This document shows positions 8,816-16,492 of a DNA stretch of 64,000 bases, in pieces (the stretch's first letter is position 1; every line of letters starts with the position of its first letter). Below the pieces are notes generated by a model that was not told the origin of the DNA, searched no databases, and was given only the letters and a program-made list of their open reading frames with translations. A program made the translations under genes and the position numbers. The DNA comes from Phycisphaerales bacterium (GTDB lineage: Bacteria; Planctomycetota; Phycisphaerae; Phycisphaerales; SM1A02), in NCBI GenBank assembly GCA_030749435.1, contig JASMKH010000008.1:1-64000 (forward strand), in the 5' to 3' direction.

Positions 8816-8834
8816 CGGCCGAGCAGCCAGCGAC
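8816..8834 (-). repeat. Right inverted repeat
   Basis: This is an exact inverted copy of 7894-7912. Immediately beyond it lies an imperfect palindrome (aagtgtgtggggggaccccc... at 8841-8866), whose core resembles the CCCCC-ACTTG-GGGGG palindrome at about 105-122. Confidence 0.75.
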
Positions 8835-8883
8835 TGCCTCAAGTGTGTGGGGGGACCCCCACACTTGGGGGAGGAGAGAAGAA

Positions 8884-8923
8884 GCGAGGACGAGTCCACC
8901 GACTCGTCCTCGCGTTTTTTTTT
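8884..8923. terminator. Strong bidirectional intrinsic terminator
   Basis: A perfect 12-bp stem (GCGAGGACGAGT at 8884-8895, complement at 8902-8913) with a 6-base loop is followed on the plus strand by nine T residues. On the minus strand the stem is followed by TTCTTCTCTCC. It can serve the minus-strand gene that ends at 8954. The stronger U-tract, however, faces plus-strand transcription coming out of the apparently gene-free stretch, which hints at a transcript there. Confidence 0.9.
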
Positions 8924-8953
8924 GCGATTCCAGCAGGCCGCCGCTGCGACGCT

Positions 8954-9334
8954 TCAGCCAGCCCGGGCCCCATCGATCGGCCCATCGATCGGAAGGGAAG
9001 GTGGGATGTCGTCGTCCGAGGGGACCATGATCTCCATGGTGTTGATCCACGCCTTCGGGATCTTCTGCACGCTTCCAACCTGGTCCGGTCCTCTGGAGTC
9101 GGTCAGGGCGATGAACTGCTCGCACTCGTGAATGAGAAGCCCGACCGTGTGTACCTCGGCGAGCGGTCGAAGCGCGAACTCCACCATGTCCTCGGGATCT
9201 TCCCAGCCCGGCCCGCCCCGGGCTTCCGCATCGACCCAGCGAACCGAAACGACCGGCCAAGTCCGCGCCAATGCTCGATCGGCATCGCCTGAGTGGGTCG
9301 GTTGAGATTCGCTGGTTGGCCTGACCTGCGGCAT
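8954..9334 (-). CDS. Small hypothetical protein (126 residues)
   Basis: The ATG at 9334 is preceded by a strong GGAGGT ribosome site at seven bases. The product has a compact, well-formed core: PVVSVRWVDAEARGGPGWED, then VHTVGLLIHECEQFIALTDS, then KIPKAWINTMEIM. The pattern of a W-V-D-A strand, a V-G-L-L-I-H-E strand and an I-P-K-A-W-I strand resembles small beta-rich proteins often seen in phage and mobile regions, but I cannot name a family. The N-terminal 25 residues and the C-terminal tail look disordered. It is followed by the bidirectional terminator at 8884-8923. Confidence 0.7.
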   Translation of the reverse strand: MPQVRPTSESQPTHSGDADRALARTWPVVSVRWVDAEARGGPGWEDPEDMVEFALRPLAEVHTVGLLIHECEQFIALTDSRGPDQVGSVQKIPKAWINTMEIMVPSDDDIPPSLPIDGPIDGARAG

Positions 9335-9439
9335 GAGACTACCTCCAGCCTGACAATGATCGCGAGGTCGAGGTCCTTTCGAGTCATGAAGTAGACTGGC
9401 CGATCGACGCGGACCCCGGGGTGATGCAGGAGCACAGGT

Positions 9440-10618
9440 GTGCGAAAAAGCCTTTTTTTTCAGTCTTTCGTGCTCTGGACGTTCTGGCTTGGCGCCTCCG
9501 CCACTGCTGAGCCCATGCCGGGCCCCGAGGTCCCTTCGCTGGCCGCCGCGGCGCGTGCTCTTGGAGATCACCCCCCCGGGGTGGATGTGCCGCCGGTCGT
9601 CCTCGCCGCAGCCACCGGAAACCTGGCCGATCTTCGGCACCTGCTGAAGGGCGGCGCGGAGCCCGACGCGGAGATGCGGCGCGCCGGAGGTGGCCTCGGG
9701 GTCAGCGCACTTGGGGCCGCAGCCTCGGTTGGCGATGTGGCGGCGGTCGCTGCACTGCTGGCCGCCGGGGCCGACGTCAACGGACCGGAGGGGACGCTGC
9801 CTCCCTTGGCCGAAGCGGCGCTCGGATGTCATCCGGCAGTGGCCCGAGTGCTCCTTGCCCGCGGCGCTTCCGCGGGTCTCGTACGTGGCGCGGCGCAGGT
9901 GACCCCGCTTCTGGCTGCGTGCCAGGGGTCGTGCCCGTCGATTGCGTCGATGCTGCTCGCGGACGGCGCGAATCCCCATGCCGAAACCAGCAGAGGCGTG
10001 ACGCCGCTGATGGCGGCGGCCTGGTGGGGTTCCTCCGGGTGCCTTCGAGCGTTGCTTGCGTATGACCCCGATCTGCTTGCAACCGACCATGACGGGCACG
10101 ATGGTGTGTACTTCGCTGCGGTTCGTGACCACCCGGACTGCCTCCAGTTGCTCCTTGATGCAGGATCACATGCCGACCGAACCACCATTCACGGGTGGTC
10201 GGCGCTGATGGCCGCTGCGAGAAGCGGGTGTGAGCCGTGTGTCCGCTCATTGATTCAGCACCATGCAGACATTGACGAGTCGACTCCGGCAGGCTGGACG
10301 GCGCTTCGCGAGGCCGTGGAGCATTGCCACGCGGGAATCGCGAGGATGCTTCTGAAGGCGAACGCCTCGGTGGGGCGACGTGGCCCCCGCTGGCCAGCGC
10401 TCGAATCGACAGTTCGCAATATGTGCCCCGAGGTCATGAAGGCGTTGCTGGAGTCAGTTGCTGCCGCCGCCGATCTCCGAAAGCACGTTGATGCTGCGGC
10501 CGAGCAGGTGCGAGCGCGGCTCCAGTCGAGTGACCTGCCCGACGAAGCGCAGGCAAAGCTGGAACAGTGCCGTGATCTGCTGGATCAGGCCAGAGAACGG
10601 CTTGAGGACGGGAGCTGA
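9440..10618 (+). CDS. Exported ankyrin-repeat protein
   Basis: The product has 392 residues from GTG 9440, which follows CAGGAG. The N-terminus MRKSLFFQSFVLWTFWLGAS is a signal peptide. From about residue 50 there are roughly eight ankyrin units with the pattern V-T-P-L-L-A-A and L-L-x-x-G-A-x-x, for example VAALLAAGADVN near 110, VTPLMAAAWWGSSGCLRALL near 185 and GWSALMAAARSGCEPCV near 252. The last 60 residues are a charged helical tail (VRARLQ...QCRDLLDQARERLEDG). Ankyrin repeats mediate protein binding; the partner is unknown. The STAS gene begins three bases after the stop, so the two are likely translated together. An eight-T run at 9453-9460 lies in the coding start and could slip. Confidence 0.85.
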   Translation: MRKSLFFQSFVLWTFWLGASATAEPMPGPEVPSLAAAARALGDHPPGVDVPPVVLAAATGNLADLRHLLKGGAEPDAEMRRAGGGLGVSALGAAASVGDVAAVAALLAAGADVNGPEGTLPPLAEAALGCHPAVARVLLARGASAGLVRGAAQVTPLLAACQGSCPSIASMLLADGANPHAETSRGVTPLMAAAWWGSSGCLRALLAYDPDLLATDHDGHDGVYFAAVRDHPDCLQLLLDAGSHADRTTIHGWSALMAAARSGCEPCVRSLIQHHADIDESTPAGWTALREAVEHCHAGIARMLLKANASVGRRGPRWPALESTVRNMCPEVMKALLESVAAAADLRKHVDAAAEQVRARLQSSDLPDEAQAKLEQCRDLLDQARERLEDGS

Positions 10619-10621
10619 TTG

Positions 10622-10975
10622 ATGGAGTTCATCCCGCGCGAGATCGATGGAGACATCATGGTGATCGAGGCCGACGGTGGGCTCGACGGGACGAATGCAG
10701 CCCGATTCAGCGATGACGTCCTCGCAATTGTGGATGGCGGCATCGGACGGTTGATTATCGACTGTGCGCGTTTGACGCATGTCTCCAGTGTGGGTCTCGG
10801 CGCACTGATCCGCATTCGGAGCAGGGCGGCCAAGGCGGGCGGAGACGTCAAGCTGTGCAACGTCTCCGGCTTGCCCATGCAGGTGTTGCATGCGAGCCGA
10901 TTGGACCGCGTCTTTGGCCTGTATCCAGACCTCAATCGAGCCCGACTGGCCTTTTTGGAGCCGGACGGCGGCTGA
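10622..10975 (+). CDS. STAS-domain protein (anti-sigma-factor antagonist type)
   Basis: The 117-residue product is one STAS domain. It has the N-terminal strand pair EIDGDIMVIEADGGLDGTNA, a central helix, and the phospho-acceptor loop THVSSVGLGALIRI near residues 54-67, where SpoIIAA-like proteins carry the serine that an anti-sigma kinase phosphorylates. The C-terminal LHASRLDRVFGLYPDLNRA completes the fold. ATG 10622 is chosen; TTG 10619 would abut the ankyrin stop. No anti-sigma kinase or phosphatase gene is adjacent, so its partners lie elsewhere. Coupling to the ankyrin gene suggests a shared signalling context, which is inference only. Confidence 0.85.
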   Translation: MEFIPREIDGDIMVIEADGGLDGTNAARFSDDVLAIVDGGIGRLIIDCARLTHVSSVGLGALIRIRSRAAKAGGDVKLCNVSGLPMQVLHASRLDRVFGLYPDLNRARLAFLEPDGG

Positions 10976-11093
10976 ATCCGGCGCGGTAGGGGGCGATAAC
11001 GCAGGGCAGGCCTTTTGTGATTGGTGCAGCCAGCCGAGTCCGATACGCTCGATTCGACCCCCAGATGATGAGGGGGCAGGAGGAGTGTGCGAG

Positions 11094-14000
11094 TTGTCTC
11101 TACGCCATGTGATAGTGTCCGCCGTGTGCGGATCGGTGTTTCTGGGTGCCCACGTCAATGGCCACAGCCGGATTCATCCGGTTGACGATCTGCTGGCCGG
11201 GACCGATCTGTGTGTTATCGCTGTTCCAACCGGGCATCAGGCCACGGTTGACGGCCAGCGACCCGGAACCAGGGAACTGTGCGATGTGCTGCACGTTCTC
11301 TCGCCAGTGCTCTCGCGTGGCGCACCGCCCGATGAGGGAACCGAGCTGTTCATGTACCGGGCTCAGGTTCAGGGTGACATGATCCAATCCTCCGGCCACG
11401 TCCCAGCACTGGAGATCGGCCGCCCCTATCTGCTGCTTCTTCAGGAGCGGGACGCGGACGCGGGCACCTGGAACATCGTGGTGGGGGATCAGGGCGCGTT
11501 CCGGCTGGTCTCTGATGAGGGTGGCTCGGGTGAGATCTATCCCATGCGCTTCGATCGCCGCGGCGTGACCGGCCTGACGGGCGAGGGGTTTCTCGAACTG
11601 ACTCCAAACCTCGATGCCATCGTCGATGGCCTGGCGATTCCGACGAACGATCTGGATGCGCGAATGGCTCCAGCGCCGCAGGCGACCGGCAATGGTGCCT
11701 TGAGCGCCACGACCCGGTCTCCGTGGCTTGGAGATGCTGCTTTGTCGCTGCACGACTTGGTGCGAATTCTGGTCAACACCGAGCAGGGCGATGCCTCGGC
11801 GCTGTCCATGCATGATCACAGCGTAGATGGCCCAATTCCGACGATGGACGTCGGGCATCTGTCCGATCGCGGGGGCGTGGTCGATCTTTGCGTGTGCAAT
11901 CGATGGGAACTCATGCTTGTCATTGATGCGCTGCCAGAGGACTTCTGGGCCTTCGGCAAGGACATGCACAGCATGTGGACGTACAACCAGTTCATGGACA
12001 TTTACAGGTACTACATTGATCCCGGCTGGGCCGGTGGAAACGGGGACAATGAGTTTGGTGGCTTCACATCGGACGCCAACATGCAGGCTCACTACGACGG
12101 GTACTCATGGGGTACGGACACGCTTGGCGTGACGCAATTCTGGATCCCGTCCGACTGCGATTGCTGCTGGTTTGCGGAGACCGATGTGCACTACAACCCT
12201 CGCTTCTCATGGAGCGACGACATCGACCAGACGCTCTATCGCTACAGCAGTGATGACCGTGCCCTGTACCGCCCTGTCCTGGCGCATGAACTCGGTCATA
12301 CGTGGGGGTACCAGAGCGAAGGGTCGACCGGTTCGGCCTGCCCCGAGACGTACAACTACGACCGGCACTCGGTGATGCACGCGTACTACGACGACGTCAT
12401 TGAGACGGGCAGGGGGCTTCATCTTGCCGACGCCATGCTGATTCGCGCCGGGTACGAATCGCAGACCGTGACCCCCGCGGTCATCGACGTGGGATGTGAA
12501 TCGTATTACGTCGACTCGGCGGGGACGCTGGAGTCGAGTTACTTCTACCCAGTGTGCCCTGATCCGGATGAGGTCGTGACGCTCTACGACGTCGTCATGG
12601 AGAATATGACGCTGGGGTGGTCACTTCAGGATGTGGAACTCCGCGTCTACCTCTCGAAGAACAACCACACGATTACGGAGAGTGACCGGCTCGTAGGAAC
12701 ATGGACGTGGCCCAGCCTGTCAAGCGAGACATGGTGGCAAGGTGACTTGTCCTTCGTCTGGCCGGATGATCTTGAGCCCGAGATCTACTACATCGGACTC
12801 ATGATGTATCTCCCTCAGGATGAATACACGCAGCCCGACTTCTACTCCAGCAACAACACCACCTGGATGGAGATTCCATGCCCGGGCAATCCGAGCCCTA
12901 CCACTCCGACCTGCGGAACGCCGACGATCATCGAGATGATCCCGTGGGACTTCTACACGGATGTCATCTGGATTCCGCATCCATTCGGCATGGACGATAA
13001 CGACCCACCGATGGAACTGTGCTGCTCGCCGGGGGGCATGTTCTACGGGCCGGACCTGTGGTATGAAGTGACGCCCTCGGCGCACGGCATGATCAACATC
13101 GCACTTGACGGCGATGCGGCATCGGATGTCATCGCCCTGTACGAGGCCGATGAGGCGTGCAGTGGCGGCGCACCAATTGCGTGCACCTGTGAGACCGGCA
13201 GTAGCGGCGGTGGAAACCCCGCATTTGGCGGTCAGGGTGACTTTGTCTCGCTTCAGGCGCCGGTCTCGGCGGACAAGCGTTACCTCGTCCGAGTTGGAAG
13301 CCTGACTGGCGAGCCCGCCGGTGGGTACCTCAATATCGGGTATCGCCTTGAGGGAATCCCGGGCGACTCAGTGGCACTGGCCCTACCGACCGATGGCGTA
13401 GTCTACGGATCTCTCTACGACAACACTCCGCAGTCGGGGCCGGAGGGCGTGTGCAGCCCGAACAAACCGTTTGCTGAGTGGTACTCCTGGGTGTCGCCAG
13501 CCAACGGTACGGCATGGGCGACGACGTGTGACCTGTCCACGTCATTTGATACGGCTGTCGCTGTGTTCAAGGCCGCCGACTGTCCGGGGTGCGATCCGAT
13601 CGCATGCAATGAGGATGCCGAGCCGCCATGTGGTGAGGGTGGGGCATCGCATGTGCTGTGGGAGGCGACTCAGGACCAGAAGTACCTCATTCGGGTTGCC
13701 GGTGGAGACAATGCCGGAGACTTTGTACTCCGCACCGGTGTTCATGCGGCTCAGGCCGAGAACGACGATTGCGGCAGCATGGCCGTCCTCGGCGAGGGCG
13801 TGCATCCGTTCAGTACGCTCGGCGCGACCGAGGATGTCGTATCAGGATGCGCGGGCGACAAGACCGATGGCGTCTGGTTCAAGTACGCGGCGGCCAGCGA
13901 AGGATTCGTCACCGTCTCGACGTGCGAGGATGATGGCGGTGCGGCGGACTACGACTCCGTCATTATGGCCATCAGGCAGAGTCAATGCGATGAAGTGCTT

Positions 14001-14321
14001 CGGTGCGGATCGGCATGCGGTGAGCACGGGTCACGGTTCTCGATGTGGGTGCGTGCTGACGGTTACCCGCTGCTTGTGGGCGGAGCGCCGAAGTTGGATG
14101 GGTCTGAGTCTGGCCGCGGCGATCTTGTGATCTCGCTCGATGTGCGGTGTCTCGGAGACGTGGACGCGAGCGGGGACGTTGGGATTGACGACCTGCTGCT
14201 GCTGATCGGCGGTTGGGATGGAATCGATCCGCTGCTGGACTTCAGCAACGACGGCACCGTCGGGATCGATGACCTGCTGGCGATGCTCGATCGATTTGGA
14301 TGTACGTCGAGCGGGCCCTGA
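11094..14321 (+). CDS. Large secreted metzincin-like metalloprotease with PPC-like domains and dockerin-like tag
   Basis: The TTG at 11094, eight bases after GCAGGAGGAG, gives a signal peptide (RHVIVSAVCGSVFLGAHVNG) and a product of about 1075 residues. Frames further upstream overlap the STAS gene. The zinc motif HELGHTWGYQ lies near residues 398-407, and a Met-turn-like DRHSVMHAYYDD follows about 25 residues later. The usual third metzincin ligand position is occupied by Ser. A CARDB-like beta domain covers about 465-590. Three beta-sandwich domains resembling pre-peptidase C-terminal domains follow (motifs DTAVAVFKAADC, YLIRVAGG). The C-terminus carries two tag repeats, DVDASGDVGIDD and FSNDGTVGIDD. 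Extracellular or surface proteolysis is likely; the substrate is unknown. Confidence 0.8.
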   Translation: MSLRHVIVSAVCGSVFLGAHVNGHSRIHPVDDLLAGTDLCVIAVPTGHQATVDGQRPGTRELCDVLHVLSPVLSRGAPPDEGTELFMYRAQVQGDMIQSSGHVPALEIGRPYLLLLQERDADAGTWNIVVGDQGAFRLVSDEGGSGEIYPMRFDRRGVTGLTGEGFLELTPNLDAIVDGLAIPTNDLDARMAPAPQATGNGALSATTRSPWLGDAALSLHDLVRILVNTEQGDASALSMHDHSVDGPIPTMDVGHLSDRGGVVDLCVCNRWELMLVIDALPEDFWAFGKDMHSMWTYNQFMDIYRYYIDPGWAGGNGDNEFGGFTSDANMQAHYDGYSWGTDTLGVTQFWIPSDCDCCWFAETDVHYNPRFSWSDDIDQTLYRYSSDDRALYRPVLAHELGHTWGYQSEGSTGSACPETYNYDRHSVMHAYYDDVIETGRGLHLADAMLIRAGYESQTVTPAVIDVGCESYYVDSAGTLESSYFYPVCPDPDEVVTLYDVVMENMTLGWSLQDVELRVYLSKNNHTITESDRLVGTWTWPSLSSETWWQGDLSFVWPDDLEPEIYYIGLMMYLPQDEYTQPDFYSSNNTTWMEIPCPGNPSPTTPTCGTPTIIEMIPWDFYTDVIWIPHPFGMDDNDPPMELCCSPGGMFYGPDLWYEVTPSAHGMINIALDGDAASDVIALYEADEACSGGAPIACTCETGSSGGGNPAFGGQGDFVSLQAPVSADKRYLVRVGSLTGEPAGGYLNIGYRLEGIPGDSVALALPTDGVVYGSLYDNTPQSGPEGVCSPNKPFAEWYSWVSPANGTAWATTCDLSTSFDTAVAVFKAADCPGCDPIACNEDAEPPCGEGGASHVLWEATQDQKYLIRVAGGDNAGDFVLRTGVHAAQAENDDCGSMAVLGEGVHPFSTLGATEDVVSGCAGDKTDGVWFKYAAASEGFVTVSTCEDDGGAADYDSVIMAIRQSQCDEVLRCGSACGEHGSRFSMWVRADGYPLLVGGAPKLDGSESGRGDLVISLDVRCLGDVDASGDVGIDDLLLLIGGWDGIDPLLDFSNDGTVGIDDLLAMLDRFGCTSSGP

Positions 14322-14498
14322 GCGCCAACAACACAACTTCAGGACTCAATGCCGAGGCTGAACCTCAAGCATCCACCTGACCAGCATTTGCCGGGCGGGT
14401 GGATGTTCTGCGCTGAGGGAGGCCGGTTCCGTTTCTTGGGGATGGAATCGGCACTCATGGAGTGCGGTGGAGGAGGGTCACCGAGAGGAGTTTGAACA

Positions 14499-14588
14499 AT
14501 GGTGGTGCGACTTTCGGCGGCGGATCTGGACGGTCGCGGCATGGTTGATGTGATGGATCTGCTCTTGCAGATCCAAACTTGGGGATGA
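14499..14588 (+). pseudogene. Orphan 29-codon dockerin-like tag
   Basis: A short frame MVVRLSAADLDGRGMVDVMD... ending in LLLQIQTWG stop reproduces the C-terminal tag found on larger proteins here. It has the loop D-x-D-x-R-G-x-V-x-V-x-D, then L-L and W-G. It is preceded by GAGAGGAG at eight bases. The same frame is open from ATG 14349 but interrupted by TGA 14493. Either this is the remnant of a deleted or frameshifted tagged protein, or a free-standing tag peptide. Remnant is the more economical reading. Confidence 0.45.
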
Positions 14589-14610
14589 GCTCATCGGGTA
14601 GGCTGGCGCC

Positions 14611-16026
14611 ATGCTGTGTGCCGCGATGCTGGCTGCCTTGGGCGCGACTGTGGCGCTGGCACCCGAACCTTCACGGCTGCCAAACATCGTCATTGTCTTT
14701 GTAGACGACATGGGGTGGGGGGACTTGCCCTCCCAGGGGGCCGAGGGATGGGAAATGCCTCATCTGGCCCGCCTTGAATCGGAAGGCAGCCGGTTCACAC
14801 ACTTCTCCGTGGCGCAGCCCGTCTGTTCGGCATCTCGATGCGCCCTGTTGACCGGCTGCTGGCCGAACAGGCTCGGGATCCACGGGGCACTCGGGCCGTG
14901 GAGCGAGATCGGACTGCATGCGGATGAAACGACGTTGGCGGAGATCGCCAAGTCGCGGGGCTACGCAACCGCAGCAGTTGGCAAGTGGCACCTCGGTTTT
15001 CAGCCCGCCTTTCTGCCGACCCGCCACGGTTTCGACGAGTTCTTCGGCATTCCGTACTCCAACGACATGTGGCCTGGGCATCCAGAGCGTCCGAAGCAGT
15101 GGCCTCCGCTTCCGCTCATCGACGGCGAGGAAACCACTGAACGGATCAGCGAACTCAGCCGACAGGATCCGTTGACGCGTCGCTTCACAGAACGCGCCGT
15201 AGACTTCATCGAGCGGCATGCAGAAGCGCCGTTCCTGCTCTACCTTGCACACCCGCAGCCTCACGTCCCACTGGCATGTCACTCGGACTGGAAAGGGACC
15301 AGTGCACAGGGGGCCTACGGCGATGTGATGCAGGAGATCGACTGGAGTGTGGGGCAGGTGCTGCAGGCTCTGGACATCGCGGATATCGCTGATGAAACAA
15401 TCGTGATCTTTTCGAGTGACAATGGTCCGTGGCGGTCCTATGGCGACCATGCGGGAGGGACGGGCGGCCTCCGCGAGGGGAAGGGGACGACGTTCGAGGG
15501 TGGGCTTCGCGTGCCGTGCCTCGTGCGATGGCCGGGTGTTGTTCCCGCGGGACACGTGTCCGCTTCGGAGTGGCGGAGCATCGATCTCTTCCCGACGCTG
15601 GCTGCCGCCATGCAGTCGCCGCTTCCACGCGACGTGGATGGGCGGGACATGACCGCGCTGATCACCGGCGGGGCGGGCGTGGAGTCCGAGGCATCGCTCT
15701 ACTACTACCGGACGAACGAATTGCAGGCAGTCCGCATGGGCCGCTGGAAACTGCACCTTCCGCACGGGTACCGCTCTCTGGAAGGGCGGCCGGGTGGCAA
15801 GGGGGGCGTGCCGGCGAAGTACACGTACGGCATCCCTCAGAACCTGGCGTTGTATGACCTGCAGGCTGACCCGGGTGAAACGACGGATGTGAAGGCCTTG
15901 CACCCCGAAGTTATGGATCGTTTCCTTGCGGTGGTCGAAGCGGCGCGGGCGGACCTCGGCGACGCGCTGACTGGCTCCGAAGGGTCCGGAGTGCGTGAGC
16001 CAGGCCGGGTCAGTCCAGCACCTTGA
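14611..16026 (+). CDS. Secreted sulfatase (formylglycine-dependent)
   Basis: The product has 471 residues with an N-terminal hydrophobic signal. The core has NIVIVFVDDMGWGD (metal-binding Asp pair) near residues 25-38. The formylglycine motif CSASRCALLTG starts at Cys72, matching C-x-A/P-S-R-x-x-x-L-T-G exactly. GKWHLG is near 124-129, and SSDNGPW near 269-275 provides the second Asp/Asn metal pair. It hydrolyses sulfate esters after Cys72 is converted by a formylglycine-generating enzyme, which is not in this window. Planctomycetes commonly use such enzymes on algal sulfated polysaccharides; the substrate here is not evident. The 3' end overlaps the convergent GNAT gene by 17 bases. Confidence 0.92.
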   Translation: MLCAAMLAALGATVALAPEPSRLPNIVIVFVDDMGWGDLPSQGAEGWEMPHLARLESEGSRFTHFSVAQPVCSASRCALLTGCWPNRLGIHGALGPWSEIGLHADETTLAEIAKSRGYATAAVGKWHLGFQPAFLPTRHGFDEFFGIPYSNDMWPGHPERPKQWPPLPLIDGEETTERISELSRQDPLTRRFTERAVDFIERHAEAPFLLYLAHPQPHVPLACHSDWKGTSAQGAYGDVMQEIDWSVGQVLQALDIADIADETIVIFSSDNGPWRSYGDHAGGTGGLREGKGTTFEGGLRVPCLVRWPGVVPAGHVSASEWRSIDLFPTLAAAMQSPLPRDVDGRDMTALITGGAGVESEASLYYYRTNELQAVRMGRWKLHLPHGYRSLEGRPGGKGGVPAKYTYGIPQNLALYDLQADPGETTDVKALHPEVMDRFLAVVEAARADLGDALTGSEGSGVREPGRVSPAP

Positions 16027-16492
16027 TCAACTGAAGGCATGGGTTCTCCGCGTCCCAGAGTGTTGGGAACTCCGTGAGCGGCGTGAATCCCATCGCCTCG
16101 TACCACCGGCGGGTGCGTTCGTAGGCTGTGCACGCTCGTCGCGGCGAGAGTGTCTTGACCTGCAGGAACCTCGTGCCGAGTCCTCGCAGGTACGCCTCGG
16201 AGGCCGCCAGCAGCGCCGCTCCGATCCCCTGACGATGCCACTCAGGCCGGACACACAGCACATGCAATTCGGAGGATTGTGGGAAGTGCTGTTCAATCGT
16301 CATGAAGCCGACGGCTTCCTCGCTTCGCATTGCCAGAACGGTCGGCAGACGATCGATCGTCTCGACGTATTCGACGATCGACGCCTCAATGCCAAACCAC
16401 TCGGGAGCGGATCGCAGAATCGGTTCGCAGGAGGAGGCAGTCCCGGTGGCGGGCGGCAGGATGGTGAATCCCTCTGGGAGGGGCGATGCCAT
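16010..16492 (-). CDS. GNAT-family N-acetyltransferase
   Basis: The product has about 160 residues. The acetyl-CoA binding motif A is clear: LHVLCVRPEWHRQGIGAALL, with the Q-G-I-G-A loop. ARRxY-like YERTRRWYEAMGF near the C-terminus is the usual motif B region. The acceptor is unknown. ATG 16492 (MASPLPEGF) gives an end almost abutting the divergent rarD start (16491). ATG 16516 would add eight residues and make the two 5' ends overlap. The 3' end overlaps the sulfatase by 17 bases tail to tail, so this gene is packed tightly on both sides. Confidence 0.85.
   Translation of the reverse strand: MASPLPEGFTILPPATGTASSCEPILRSAPEWFGIEASIVEYVETIDRLPTVLAMRSEEAVGFMTIEQHFPQSSELHVLCVRPEWHRQGIGAALLAASEAYLRGLGTRFLQVKTLSPRRACTAYERTRRWYEAMGFTPLTEFPTLWDAENPCLQLIKVLD

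Larger units (their letters stand above)
7759..8883. other. Gene-free stretch flanked by a 19-bp inverted repeat
   Basis: More than 1.1 kb holds no convincing coding region on either strand. The longest frames have no family resemblance, unusual composition and no ribosome sites. The word gtcgctggctgctcggccg at 7894-7912 recurs as its exact reverse complement at 8816-8834. Both copies extend a few bases further if a six-base insertion (gaggcc) on the left side is allowed. Internal dyads such as gtgcatgg (8551-8558) with ccatgcac (8598-8605) point to possible RNA structure. No RNase P, tmRNA or SRP RNA signature was found. A decayed mobile element or an unknown structured RNA are the options considered. 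Confidence 0.5.

Noticed and set aside
7759-8883. RNase P RNA, tmRNA or SRP RNA
   Set aside because: The conserved core words of these RNAs were searched for by eye on both strands and are absent.
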